Shown here: in pieces, positions 26,469 through 34,734 of the stretch
Numbering within the stretch: the first letter of the stretch is position 1
Layout of the letters: every line of letters begins with the position of its first letter
Origin: Thiothrix subterranea
GTDB lineage: Bacteria > Pseudomonadota > Gammaproteobacteria > Thiotrichales > Thiotrichaceae
Length of the DNA: 64,000 nucleotides
Assembly (NCBI RefSeq): GCF_030930995.1
Contig: NZ_CP133217.1
Location: 1,240,001-1,304,000, forward strand
Direction of reading: 5' to 3'
Made by a program: the position numbers and the translations under genes
The notes under the pieces: model-generated
What the model was told of the DNA's origin: nothing
What the model saw: the letters and a program-made list of their open reading frames with translations, nothing else
Database searches by the model: none

Positions 26469-26964
26469 ATCTATACTCTAATAATCCAGTTCTTGACTTA
26501 AAGCCATTTTTGCCATTTAAATCAACGGCAGCTATTCCTTTTGAAAAAAATTTAAACCACTCGGAGTTATTTATTGGATTTCCATGAAAACTTTCTATTA
26601 ATGATTTTGGAATATTATCAGCATTTAAACTAACCACTCCGTAGTTAAACATCTCTTTTTTTATTATTTGTTTTGATACCAACGATGCAATAGTAGAGTT
26701 TTGAATATCCTGCAAGTCAAATAGCAGACGTTTAGGATTTGGTATAGATTCATATGGTGGGTTAATCTCACTAAAATATTTTTTCCCTCCCGTCAAACTT
26801 TTTGGCATAGGTTTTATATGTTTTATTAAATGAGGAAATACATAATAAAAGTCTGCTATTCTTAATATATCCCACTCAAAGCTATCTGCTTTCGAGCTAT
26901 AAAGTAGATGCAAAAAACGGTATGCACAATGGTTTGCATCAAAACATGGATGGTAGACAAGCAC
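26458..26964 (-). CDS. ABC-3C middle component (MC5-like)
   Basis: A 168-residue protein starting with GTG 26964. The opening YHPCFDANHCAYRFLHLL and the region ILRIADFYYVFPHLI resemble, from memory, the MC5 family of ABC-three-component systems, which bridges the ATPase and the effector-bearing subunit. No enzyme motif was seen. It lies between the CTD protein (7 bp upstream) and the ATPase (11-bp overlap). The exact MC class should be treated as tentative. Confidence 0.65.
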   Translation of the reverse strand: MLVYHPCFDANHCAYRFLHLLYSSKADSFEWDILRIADFYYVFPHLIKHIKPMPKSLTGGKKYFSEINPPYESIPNPKRLLFDLQDIQNSTIASLVSKQIIKKEMFNYGVVSLNADNIPKSLIESFHGNPINNSEWFKFFSKGIAAVDLNGKNGFKSRTGLLEYRYDQ

Positions 26965-26971
26965 TTGTTAA

Positions 26972-27535
26972 TCAGCTCCATTTAACATGACATTTTCCTG
27001 TTAAAAAATATAACATACCTCTGATATGATCTATATTTATACTTATATCAACTTTTGCTATATTATTTAATACTGGAATGAAAACTTCATCTAAAAGCTC
27101 TTTTTCAATTATTGACCTTGATGCTCCTTCACTTAATAAAGGTTTTATTTTGTGGGCGAAGTAAGTATTAATTAATGCCAAACATTGCGCATATAAATAT
27201 TGTGAGTTATTAGATAGTTGTCCACGATATAGTTTTTTGGCAAATCTTTCTTTTAATATTGCAGCTTCATCATATAGGGACTCCATATTTGCTTGCTTTA
27301 GCTTATTTTCTAGTCCTATTACATTTCTTTCGGGAAAGTCATTTAGATAATCAGCCAGCTCATCTACGAAATTCGCCATCTCGTTATCATTGACAAGAGT
27401 CATTCCTGTGTTTTTTAATGATTCAAAAAGATTACTCGGATTTGGTTTTGGCAGGTTATATATAATTTTATCCCTGCCAACATTATCACCATTTCCAGTA
27501 TGTTTTTGAATCTCTTTTGACAACGCTTCACTCAT
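26972..27535 (-). CDS. ABC-3C C-terminal-domain subunit with N-terminal GDNVGRDKI motif
   Basis: A 187-residue protein. After a short lead, TGNGDNVGRDKI (about 13-24) repeats the motif that ends the protein before it in the operon. The rest is helical and ends DHIRGMLYFLTGKCHVKW, which resembles the C-terminal domain of the third subunit of ABC-three-component systems. No separate effector domain is evident, so the short motif region may link it to the upstream protein. Eight bases separate it from that gene. Confidence 0.6.
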   Translation of the reverse strand: MSEALSKEIQKHTGNGDNVGRDKIIYNLPKPNPSNLFESLKNTGMTLVNDNEMANFVDELADYLNDFPERNVIGLENKLKQANMESLYDEAAILKERFAKKLYRGQLSNNSQYLYAQCLALINTYFAHKIKPLLSEGASRSIIEKELLDEVFIPVLNNIAKVDISINIDHIRGMLYFLTGKCHVKWS

Positions 27536-27543
27536 AATCTTAA

Positions 27544-27867
27544 TTACTTAATGATTTTATCCCTGCCAACATTATCACCACTTCCAGTGTGATACTGGGT
27601 AATAGTGTTGTTATTTCCTTCTTTCTTTATTGAAGAAAGCAACACTAATAAAGCTTCTGATTGGTTGATACGTTTTTCAATTGCAGTTTCGCTCATATCT
27701 TCATTAAGATCCAGCTTATTTAACTCTATAGAAATTTGAGGCGCAATAACTTCTCCTCCAACCCATTCTTTAAGTCTTTCTTTTATATGTTCTACATTTA
27801 AAGCAAGACCATTCTTTAAAATATCATAAGTAATTCCAGATAGTACTGCTGCTGATAAGAAATCCAT
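27544..27867 (-). CDS. Small protein ending in GDNVGRDKI, first gene of the ABC-3C operon
   Basis: About 107 residues from ATG 27867, which has AAGGA about 7 bases upstream; a longer frame to 27981 would run into the hairpin repeat and is unlikely. The N-terminal helical part (MDFLSAAVLSGITYDILKNG) may touch the membrane or pack hydrophobically; SETAIEKRINQSEALLVLL follows, and the C-terminus is TGSGDNVGRDKIIK. The layout is reminiscent of GapS6b-like antiphage proteins, but this is from memory. The shared motif suggests that it pairs with the next protein. Confidence 0.55.
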   Translation of the reverse strand: MDFLSAAVLSGITYDILKNGLALNVEHIKERLKEWVGGEVIAPQISIELNKLDLNEDMSETAIEKRINQSEALLVLLSSIKKEGNNNTITQYHTGSGDNVGRDKIIK

Positions 27868-27951
27868 AAAATAGTCCTTTTTAGCTAAGTTGCTGCAAGT
27901 TTTTTCGAATATAACGTCTCGGTTGACGAGCCCGGTAGGGGTAATCAAAAC

Positions 27952-27983
27952 GGAGTCGCGGGCTATCACCGCGTCCGTCATCG
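27952..27983. repeat. 32-bp hairpin repeat, copy B
   Basis: Four differences from copy A, all leaving the CGCGG/CCGCG stem intact. AATATAAC lies to its left (about 27909) and a decayed GTTAGAAA to its right (about 27994). It sits just upstream of the first gene of the ABC-3C operon, so copies A and B bracket the operon at 3.4 kb spacing in direct orientation. Confidence 0.7.
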
Positions 27984-28005
27984 AATCAATTGTTAGAAAA
28001 ATTAG

Positions 28006-29682
28006 TTACAGTAGATGTGTTTTTATAAAGCTAAGTAACATTTCATTTCGCTTGTCAATAAAGAGTTTGACTTCTTCAATATTATCCCAATCTATTTTTT
28101 CATCATTAATCTCATTTTGTGACATTATTGGCGACTTAGAATATTCTTGAAGCTTATCATCTACTGAATTATTACTTTTTCTTGAATTAGAAGATATTGT
28201 ATCTAGTACAAGATTTCCTAATGAATGTAAATAGTTCTCTTCAAACTCGATAGTTGAATTTATGTTTTTTGCTCTTTGCGCTGTGATGTGTTCAATATTA
28301 AGTTTTTCTCTTTTATCATCTGAAAAATATGTCTCAATTGTTATTAATGGATAGCCTTTAATTTTTCTTAGGTGATTTTCATAGGAGAATAAAATATATT
28401 TGATAATATTATTATTGATTCGCACATAATGATTTCTATTGCTTAAAGTCTCATCAGCTCTTTTATTTATATCCCACCAGTTATCATTTGTTATCCACTT
28501 AAATAAATTGCTGAAATTCTCTGCATTTCTTATGTATTTATAGAATACTTCATTATCATTCTTAAGACCAACAAGAGATGATCTAAATGTGAATTTAGTA
28601 AGATCCCTTGAAAATTCACTGAAGTTATTAAAATTATATTTATATGTGTGCATTAGTAATGGGTAAAATGGGTTAACCCTCCCAATCATAAACAAGTTGT
28701 TAAGGTGATCGAGGCTAATTGAGTTTTCTTTTATTATATTGAATATATCAAATCCATTTCTCAATCGTTCTGTATATGCCATTATTTCATGTTTAATTTC
28801 TAAATCATCAATAGATTCTTTGAAAAAAGCATTTATTTTATTTTTGATGAATCCTTCTGGGTTATTGTAGTAATGAGCTTTTGATTCTTCAAATGCTATA
28901 GTATGATACCTCAAAACATCATTTTCATTTATATTGTACTTTTCAATTTTTCTATATATGGAAGCAAAATTATTTTGTATGGTATCAATGGATTGATCTC
29001 CATTATCTTTTAAATTTAAACAGCCAATGCGATACATTAGAAAACTTTTGATTCCTTCTAGATCAGTTAATTTCTTCCCTCTGTCATTTAACAGTTCAAA
29101 TATTTGAGTTGCGTCTGATATTTTATTTACAACATAAAGAATAACATCAGCTTCAATTAAAATTGAGAATATATTCTCTAGGTCAGTTAAATTCAATGAA
29201 GATAGTTCATTGTAAAAATAAACCTTAGCCAAATAAAGTCTTTTTTGTGATGGCGTTTCAAATTCTATAGCATCAGTATCTCCAAATATTTTATTATGCA
29301 AGAAACTACTATCTTCATTTTCTAACTCTAACTTGTAACTGTGTCCATCATATATATATCTTGAGTATGTTTTATTGCTAACCTTATTGCTTCCTTGATC
29401 TATTAAAATATTTATCATTACTTTCATGAATATAATAATTGTTGTTAGACGCTGCTGTCCATCAACTACGTCTACAAATTCATACTCACCACGGCTTTTT
29501 CTTTCATGAAAGAGTAAAGTGCCTAAAAAATAACTTTTTTCACTTCTTTGATTTTTTAAATCATCTAGAAAATATGCTAGATTTTCTTCTTCTTCCCAAG
29601 CATAGGCTCTTTGATATTTTGGAATATTAAATATTCTATCACCATTAAATAAGTCTTTTATTTTTACATTTCCATTCTGCAT
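28006..29682 (-). CDS. DUF262/DUF1524 protein (GmrSD-like restriction enzyme)
   Basis: A 558-residue protein. The N-terminal DUF262 (ParB-like) domain shows IPKYQRAYAW (about 19-28) and VDVVDGQQRLTTI (about 71-83), the nucleotide-binding D-G-Q-Q-R. The C-terminal DUF1524 (HNH-like) part has LNIEHITAQ (about 470) and HSLGNLVLDT. This is the GmrSD architecture of type IV enzymes that attack modified phage DNA, in a single chain. It is as AT-rich as the ABC-3C operon next to it and was probably acquired with it. Confidence 0.85.
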   Translation of the reverse strand: MQNGNVKIKDLFNGDRIFNIPKYQRAYAWEEEENLAYFLDDLKNQRSEKSYFLGTLLFHERKSRGEYEFVDVVDGQQRLTTIIIFMKVMINILIDQGSNKVSNKTYSRYIYDGHSYKLELENEDSSFLHNKIFGDTDAIEFETPSQKRLYLAKVYFYNELSSLNLTDLENIFSILIEADVILYVVNKISDATQIFELLNDRGKKLTDLEGIKSFLMYRIGCLNLKDNGDQSIDTIQNNFASIYRKIEKYNINENDVLRYHTIAFEESKAHYYNNPEGFIKNKINAFFKESIDDLEIKHEIMAYTERLRNGFDIFNIIKENSISLDHLNNLFMIGRVNPFYPLLMHTYKYNFNNFSEFSRDLTKFTFRSSLVGLKNDNEVFYKYIRNAENFSNLFKWITNDNWWDINKRADETLSNRNHYVRINNNIIKYILFSYENHLRKIKGYPLITIETYFSDDKREKLNIEHITAQRAKNINSTIEFEENYLHSLGNLVLDTISSNSRKSNNSVDDKLQEYSKSPIMSQNEINDEKIDWDNIEEVKLFIDKRNEMLLSFIKTHLL

Positions 29683-30100
29683 ATGTTTTAATGCCTTTTG
29701 CTTGAAATTTGCAGGTAATATTTGGGTCTAACCGTTTGCTATTCGGCGTTCAGGAATATCAGAATATACAGCCTCCGCTCAACCAATAAGCAGAGACTGC
29801 CTATCTGGTTCGCCTAGTCTAGGATTATCGTTGCTGCCTTCTGGTTCGCGCCTGCCGTACATACACCGATGCCATACGAGGAATCGCTGACACGCTACCG
29901 CCCTACTGCGCCGAAACCAGCATAGGGTCAGTCGCGTGTTGTTATGATTGGTATGGCGTGTGTTGGGTTGTCGCCAATGTTTGACGAATTGCCTGAAACT
30001 CTATCATAAGTTAGTAAAAAATACCCACTAATAACGCCCGCATTCGTGTTTATATGCGTCAACATCAACCTCTTCGACACTCGAAACACGATGTTTACCT
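29683..30100. other. Unassigned 0.4-kb spacer
   Basis: No convincing gene on either strand. The first part holds the probable promoter of the DUF262 gene. The composition changes from AT-rich to normal near 29730, marking one edge of the imported block. A TCTGGTTCGC 10-mer occurs twice about 25 bp apart. Translations show only short fragments with stops and no recognisable family. Confidence 0.5.
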
Positions 30101-30132
30101 TGCAAATTGGGGAGTATGTTCCATAATTTGCA
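30101..30132. promoter_or_regulatory. Inverted repeat at the start of DUF4143 ATPase 2
   Basis: TGCAAATT and AATTTGCA around 16 bases, ending one base before ATG 30134 (and spanning the alternative ATG 30116). It is comparable in position and AAATT core with the repeats at the starts of the other two DUF4143 genes. Confidence 0.5.
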
Positions 30133-30133
30133 G

Positions 30134-31303
30134 ATGATTACCCGACAGCTATACCCACACCTTGTTGAACATTTGGCACAATTCCCCGCCGTAGCCTTAC
30201 TGGGGCCGCGTCAGGCCGGTAAGACAACACTGGCGGAAGTGCTGTGCGCACAGCGTGAATCCTGTCTTTACCTTGATCTCGAAAGCCCGACTGACCGTAA
30301 TAAGTTGCTTGATCCCGAAGCCTATTTGAGTCAGCACGAAGACAAGTTGGTGATTCTGGATGAAGTGCAACGTTTGCCAGAACTGTTTCAGCCGTTACGC
30401 AGCCTGATTGATCGCGGCAGAAAAAAAGGGCTGCATCACGGACGCTTCTTGTTACTGGGGTCTGCCTCCGGTGATTTGCTGCGGCAATCAGGTGAAAGCC
30501 TCGCGGGGCGGATTGCGTATCTGGAATTGCCACCGTTTCAGGTGCTGGAAACACCACCTACCGCGCAGGATGTGCTGTGGGTACGCGGCGGTTTCCCCAC
30601 CAGTTTTCTGGCAGTGAATGACCGGCAAAGTGTCGTGTGGCGGCAAAACCTGATCAGCACTTACCTTGAACGGGATATTCCTTCTTACGGCACACGCATT
30701 CCGGCGGAAACCTTGCGGCGTTTCTGGACAATGCTGGCACACAATCAAGGCGGAATGCTCAACGTGTCGCAGTTGGGTAAAAACCTAATGGTTGATACCA
30801 AAACCGTGAGTCGCTATCTCGATTTATTGGTCGATTTGCTGCTGGTAAGACGAGTGTTACCCTGGCATAGCAATGTAGGCAAGCGCTTGGTGAAATCCCC
30901 CAAGGTGTATATCCGTGACAGTGGTCTGGTTCATGCCTTGCTGGGTATCCACGATGCCGATACTTTGTTGGGGCATCCCGTGGTGGGTAACAGTTGGGAA
31001 GGTTTTTGCATGGAAAACCTGCTGAATGCTGCTCCCTTTAACACTACCTCTGGTTTTTACCGCAGCAGTGCGGGGGCAGAAGTTGATCTGTTGCTGGATA
31101 TTGCGGGGCAAGGTTTGTGGGCGATCGAAATCAAACGCTCTGCCATTGCCAAGCCGCGCCGTGGGTTTTATCAAGCGTGTGATGACCTGCAACCTGCCAA
31201 ACGTTTGTTGGTGTATCCGGGCAACGAACGCTACCCGATTGGCGAGGGTGTGGAAGTGGTGGGATTGCGCTTGCTGGTGGAGCAATTGCAGCAGTTAGCG
31301 TGA
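30134..31303 (+). CDS. AAA ATPase with DUF4143 (ATPase 2)
   Basis: About 389 residues from ATG 30134 (ATG 30116 is possible but its GGGGAG is too close). GPRQAGKTTLA is Walker A, LVILDEVQRLPELF Walker B and LLLGSASGDLLRQ the sensor region. The middle winged-helix part (MLNVSQLGKNLMVDTKTVSRYLDLL) and a C-terminal PD-(D/E)XK-like region (AEVDLLLD, LWAIEIKRS) follow. It belongs to the same broad family as ATPases 1 and 3 but is clearly diverged from ATPase 1. It closely resembles ATPase 3 in layout. Confidence 0.85.
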   Translation: MITRQLYPHLVEHLAQFPAVALLGPRQAGKTTLAEVLCAQRESCLYLDLESPTDRNKLLDPEAYLSQHEDKLVILDEVQRLPELFQPLRSLIDRGRKKGLHHGRFLLLGSASGDLLRQSGESLAGRIAYLELPPFQVLETPPTAQDVLWVRGGFPTSFLAVNDRQSVVWRQNLISTYLERDIPSYGTRIPAETLRRFWTMLAHNQGGMLNVSQLGKNLMVDTKTVSRYLDLLVDLLLVRRVLPWHSNVGKRLVKSPKVYIRDSGLVHALLGIHDADTLLGHPVVGNSWEGFCMENLLNAAPFNTTSGFYRSSAGAEVDLLLDIAGQGLWAIEIKRSAIAKPRRGFYQACDDLQPAKRLLVYPGNERYPIGEGVEVVGLRLLVEQLQQLA

Positions 31304-31341
31304 TGTTGGGTTAGCCAGTATTTTATTTGCTTCTCATCCAC

Positions 31342-32856
31342 TCAAGCTGCTGCCAACCCAGCGATGAAGCGAGTAAACGGCACAATGTTTTGCCCAACAC
31401 TGGCCTGTTCCAGCGCATCCATGTATTCGTCGCGCTTTGCTAATGGGACGACTGTCCACGGGTAGCCGCCTGCTGCCATCATGAGATTCATCAGGAAACG
31501 CCCGCAGCGCCCGTTGCCATCCATATACGGGTGAATGTACACAAAGAAAAAGTGTGACAGCACCACATTCACGGCGGGTTCGGGTTCATTTTCCATGAGT
31601 TCAAACAAGGCGGGCAGGAGTTCGCGCACCGCTTCGTGGTTGGGTGGGACGTGTTGAGAATGGCGGATGTAAACGGGGTGATTGCGGTAGCCCGCCAAAT
31701 TGACAGCACTCAGCATACCGGCGGTAACGCTGGGGGCAAACAGTTCCCGATACCACGTATCGAGGTCGTGGCTGGCAACTGTACCTGCGTTTTCGCCTTG
31801 CAATACTTTAGCAACGCTGTGTTTGACCGCTTGAAAGGCTTGCCAGTAACCGCGTGCCGCCATCGCATCCAGATGTTCGCGGTCGGCGGGGTTGGTTTGC
31901 GGATTCCATTGCCCGCTGCGTACTTGTTCAATCAGTTGGGTGTTGACCCGATAGCCTTCGATGGAGAGGGAGTTGTAAGCATCGGTCAGATACACCTCTT
32001 CGACGTGTTGCAGGTAGCTTGTCGCATCCGTGACTGGATTGGGGGTAACGTTGAAATGCTCGATGACAGGCTGGCGGTATTGCTGCCACATCATGCGTAA
32101 GCGGTTGACATAAGGGGAATGGCTGCGGCGTTGCAAAGGTAACGTCGGCCTATCCGCAAATGGGTCTTGCTCGCTAACGCTGTAACCGGCACTGCGGAAA
32201 GTGGCAAGCAGATTATCAGCGATGGCATCCCGCCCGATATTGCGGAATGCACCAGCCAAACGCCCCGCCACGACACTATTGCCGCCTTCCAACAAATGCC
32301 GTAACAGGTTGGACGCATCGGGCAACATTGCCAACGCTGCCCGCATTTCAATCGGGTTGGCGCTGAACTGGCGCGGTAAGCATTGGATGAGTGCGACTTC
32401 CAGCCGCATAACGCGAATACCGTCAAGGGTTTGGATGTATGCAGGGGCGGGAATCTCTAAGCGCAAATCCAGCAATGATGTGCCATGCAAGAGTGCTGTC
32501 GGCTTATTGCCTGCCTTGGGGGAACGTACCAGCAATTGCCGGGGAATTGTCCAGTTGCCGACGTGCAGGCTGATGGATTGTTCTGCGCCCAAACACCATT
32601 CAGTGCCAAAGCGGGTATTTAGATAATCGTGACAGAAACCCCAGAAGGATGCGTACCAAGAAGTGCTTTCACCTTGGCGTTCATCCGGGCGGGTGGGGAT
32701 GAACCAGCCCTTCATGACTTCGCGCAGGAAACCTTGTTGCAGCAGGCGTTCGCGGTGGGTGCGGGTTAGCTCGCTGCTTTGGATGCCAACGCGCTGTTGG
32801 TCTTGCAAGGCTTTCAAGGCACTCAGGGATTGTGCCAGTTTGTCGGCTGGGGACAT
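31342..32856 (-). CDS. Fic family protein (probable AMPylase) with N-terminal DNA-binding-like domain
   Basis: A 504-residue protein. The Fic motif HPYMDGNGRCGR (about 444-455) is intact, including the catalytic His. SLSIEGYRV near 300, N-terminal to the Fic core, contains the S-x-x-x-E-(G/N) inhibitory helix, so it is self-inhibited (class II). The first about 100 residues look like a winged-helix/AbiEi-like domain (GFLREVMKGWFIPT). Fic enzymes transfer AMP to target hydroxyls. Three 24-bp iterons lie directly upstream and may be bound by its own N-terminal domain. Confidence 0.88.
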   Translation of the reverse strand: MSPADKLAQSLSALKALQDQQRVGIQSSELTRTHRERLLQQGFLREVMKGWFIPTRPDERQGESTSWYASFWGFCHDYLNTRFGTEWCLGAEQSISLHVGNWTIPRQLLVRSPKAGNKPTALLHGTSLLDLRLEIPAPAYIQTLDGIRVMRLEVALIQCLPRQFSANPIEMRAALAMLPDASNLLRHLLEGGNSVVAGRLAGAFRNIGRDAIADNLLATFRSAGYSVSEQDPFADRPTLPLQRRSHSPYVNRLRMMWQQYRQPVIEHFNVTPNPVTDATSYLQHVEEVYLTDAYNSLSIEGYRVNTQLIEQVRSGQWNPQTNPADREHLDAMAARGYWQAFQAVKHSVAKVLQGENAGTVASHDLDTWYRELFAPSVTAGMLSAVNLAGYRNHPVYIRHSQHVPPNHEAVRELLPALFELMENEPEPAVNVVLSHFFFVYIHPYMDGNGRCGRFLMNLMMAAGGYPWTVVPLAKRDEYMDALEQASVGQNIVPFTRFIAGLAAA

Positions 32857-32883
32857 GGGGGTACTCGCGGGCTGTGACAGACA

Positions 32884-32955
32884 ATCTTTAGGTTATCATG
32901 CTATACCATTATTAGGTTATTGTGTTGTACGATCTTTAGGTTATTGTGCGTCTAT
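32884..32955. promoter_or_regulatory. Three 24-bp iterons upstream of fic
   Basis: Three tandem units with the core TTAGGTTAT-TG-TG begin at 32884, 32908 and 32932, exactly 24 bp apart. The core TAGGTTAT is identical in all three; the 3' part of each unit varies. They start 28 bp upstream of the fic start codon and would cover its promoter, so they are candidate operator sites. Confidence 0.65.
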
Positions 32956-32970
32956 CGTGAGTTAGTCGCT

Positions 32971-33020
32971 AAGCCCCGGTGCGCTGGATCACTGCCCGCA
33001 CCGATTGGGTCGGTGTCGCG
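32971..33020 (+). pseudogene. alkB fragment 1 (5' end joined to a middle piece)
   Basis: AAGCCCCGGTGCGCTG equals alkB 37038-37053, and after about 15 bases CCGATTGGGTCGGTGTCG matches alkB near 37417. The same join is seen at 35381-35412. It lies directly before the second hipBA promoter. Confidence 0.65.
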
Positions 33021-33055
33021 GCCGTGTACGGAAAGCATAATTTGAGTATAATAAC

Positions 33056-33078
33056 AGTCATATTTCATCAATATGGCT
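33056..33078. promoter_or_regulatory. Probable HipB operator of module 2
   Basis: AGTCATATT-N5-AATATGGCT, 8 of 9 arm positions complementary. A second copy at 35447-35469 has identical arms and a different 5-base centre, as expected for a protein site. A TATAAT element is at 33047-33052. The site covers ATG 33073, which favours ATG 33085 or 33094 as the real hipB start. Confidence 0.6.
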
Positions 33079-33426
33079 ACTATCATGGTCGTTATGTCAC
33101 AACCCCGTACCTATTCCCGTTACACCATCGCCGCCAGCCAGTTGCTCGGTCAGCAAATCCGCCTCGGACGCAAGCGGCGCAAATGGACAGCACACGCGCT
33201 GGCTGAACGCGCCGGAATTTCCCGTTCCACCTTACAAAAAATTGAAAGCGGCGATATGGGTGTGGCTATCGGCTTGGTGTTTGAAGTGGCGGCATTGGTC
33301 GGCGTGCGTCTGTTTGATGCAGATAGTACCGAGTTAAATCGGCAAATCAGTCACACCAGCGAGGTATTGGCGTTGTTGCCAAAGCATACCCACCCCGACC
33401 GGCAGGAGGTAGAGGATGATTTCTGA
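33073..33426 (+). CDS. hipB: HipB-like XRE antitoxin (module 2)
   Basis: Up to 117 residues; starts at 33073, 33085 and 33094 are possible and none has a clear ribosome binding site. The XRE domain covers LGQQIRLGRKRRKWTAHALA and the recognition region GISRSTLQKIESGDMGVAIG, ending with VFEVAALVGV. The C-terminal tail is acidic. It precedes hipA with an 11-bp overlap and should repress at the palindrome just upstream. Confidence 0.87.
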   Translation: MATIMVVMSQPRTYSRYTIAASQLLGQQIRLGRKRRKWTAHALAERAGISRSTLQKIESGDMGVAIGLVFEVAALVGVRLFDADSTELNRQISHTSEVLALLPKHTHPDRQEVEDDF

Positions 33427-34723
33427 TACCAAGGGCTACAAAGAAGCCTTTGTGTGGGTCTGGTTGCCGCAAGCTACCGCGCCGGTGGTGGCGGGCAGGC
33501 TGACACCCGACGGTAAACGCCTACGCTTCAACTACGGCAAGCGTTACTTGGAAAATTCGCAAGCGATTCCGCTGTATGCGCCAGAGTTACCGTTGCAAGC
33601 GGGCGTGCTGCCAATGCCACCGAATGCCGATATGCCGGGGTGTCTCCGTGATGCTGCCCCGGATGCGTGGGGACGGCGCGTTATCCTCAACCGCAAACTG
33701 GGCTTACGCGGTGCAGCGGCGGATAGCGCCCAACTGGACGAACTGACCTATTTGCTGGAATCGGGTTCTGACCGGATTGGCGCATTGGATTTTCAGGCAT
33801 CAGCGACGGAATACGTGCCACGTTCCAGCCCAATGGCAACACTGGAGGAATTGCTGGAATCCGCCGCACGGGTGGAGCAAGGCATACCCTTAAGCCCGGA
33901 ATTAGGGCAAGCCTTGCAGCATGGCAGTTCCATTGGCGGGGCGCGTCCCAAAGCCTTACTGGAAGACGGCAGGCGTAAGCTGGTTGCCAAGTTTTCTGCT
34001 TCGACCGATTGGTACAACGTCGTCAAGAGTGAATTCATCGCGATGCGCTTGGCACAGGTGGCGGGGCTACAAGTGGCACAGGTGGAACTGGCTTCGGCGC
34101 TGGGCAAGGATGTATTGCTGATTGAGCGTTTTGACCGCCTTCATACGCAAGATGGCTGGCAGCGTAAAATCATGGTTTCCGCGCTGACGTTGTTTGGGTT
34201 GGATGAAATGCTGGCGCGTTATGCCAGCTATGAAGATTTGGCAGAATTGGTGCGCCACCGTTTCACTGACCCGACCAGCACCTTGCGCGAATTGTTTGCC
34301 CGCTTGGTGTTCAATATTCTCGTCGGCAATACGGATGACCATGCCCGCAACCATGCCGCGTTTTGGGATGGTGAAATGCTCACGCTTACGCCTGCGTATG
34401 ACATTTGCCCACAAGGGCGCACGGGTAATGAAGCGACACAGGCGATGCTGATTGCGGGCAATAACCGCATGAGCCGCATTGCCGAGTGTCTGGATGCTGC
34501 CCATCATTTTTTGCTGGAACGGCAGCAGGCAATCGCCGTGGTCGAGCAACAATTGCATAGCATTGGCGACCATTGGCTTGCGGTCTGTGATGAGGCGGAA
34601 TTATCGGCGGTCGATCGGCAATTGCTGTGGGGACGGCAGTTCCTGAACCCATTTGCATTTGAGCATTTGGACGGGGATGCGGCAGAGCTTGCGGTGCTGG
34701 CGGCTGATATTAGGCAGGTGTGA
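33416..34723 (+). CDS. hipA: HipA-family kinase toxin (module 2)
   Basis: A 435-residue HipA. HipA_N occupies about 10-110. SSIGGARPKALL (about 180) is the nucleotide loop, LLIERFDR (about 235) the conserved core, VGNTDDHARNHA (about 303) the catalytic loop and TPAYDICP (about 325) the metal-binding Asp. AGGAGG lies 6 bases before ATG 33416. It is distant in sequence from the module 1 HipA, so the two systems probably have separate targets and cognate antitoxins. Confidence 0.9.
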   Translation: MISDTKGYKEAFVWVWLPQATAPVVAGRLTPDGKRLRFNYGKRYLENSQAIPLYAPELPLQAGVLPMPPNADMPGCLRDAAPDAWGRRVILNRKLGLRGAAADSAQLDELTYLLESGSDRIGALDFQASATEYVPRSSPMATLEELLESAARVEQGIPLSPELGQALQHGSSIGGARPKALLEDGRRKLVAKFSASTDWYNVVKSEFIAMRLAQVAGLQVAQVELASALGKDVLLIERFDRLHTQDGWQRKIMVSALTLFGLDEMLARYASYEDLAELVRHRFTDPTSTLRELFARLVFNILVGNTDDHARNHAAFWDGEMLTLTPAYDICPQGRTGNEATQAMLIAGNNRMSRIAECLDAAHHFLLERQQAIAVVEQQLHSIGDHWLAVCDEAELSAVDRQLLWGRQFLNPFAFEHLDGDAAELAVLAADIRQV

Positions 34724-34734
34724 CGGCCTATCAG

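Noticed and set aside
27868-27981. N-terminal extension of the first ABC-3C protein to 27981
   Set aside because: The extension is encoded by the hairpin repeat and adjoining DNA, whereas ATG 27867 has a proper ribosome binding site.
24478-27998. Calling the paired hairpin repeats true integron attC sites
   Set aside because: The inner arms do not pair as L boxes should, the ends do not fit RYYYAAC/GTTRRRY, and no integrase is seen.
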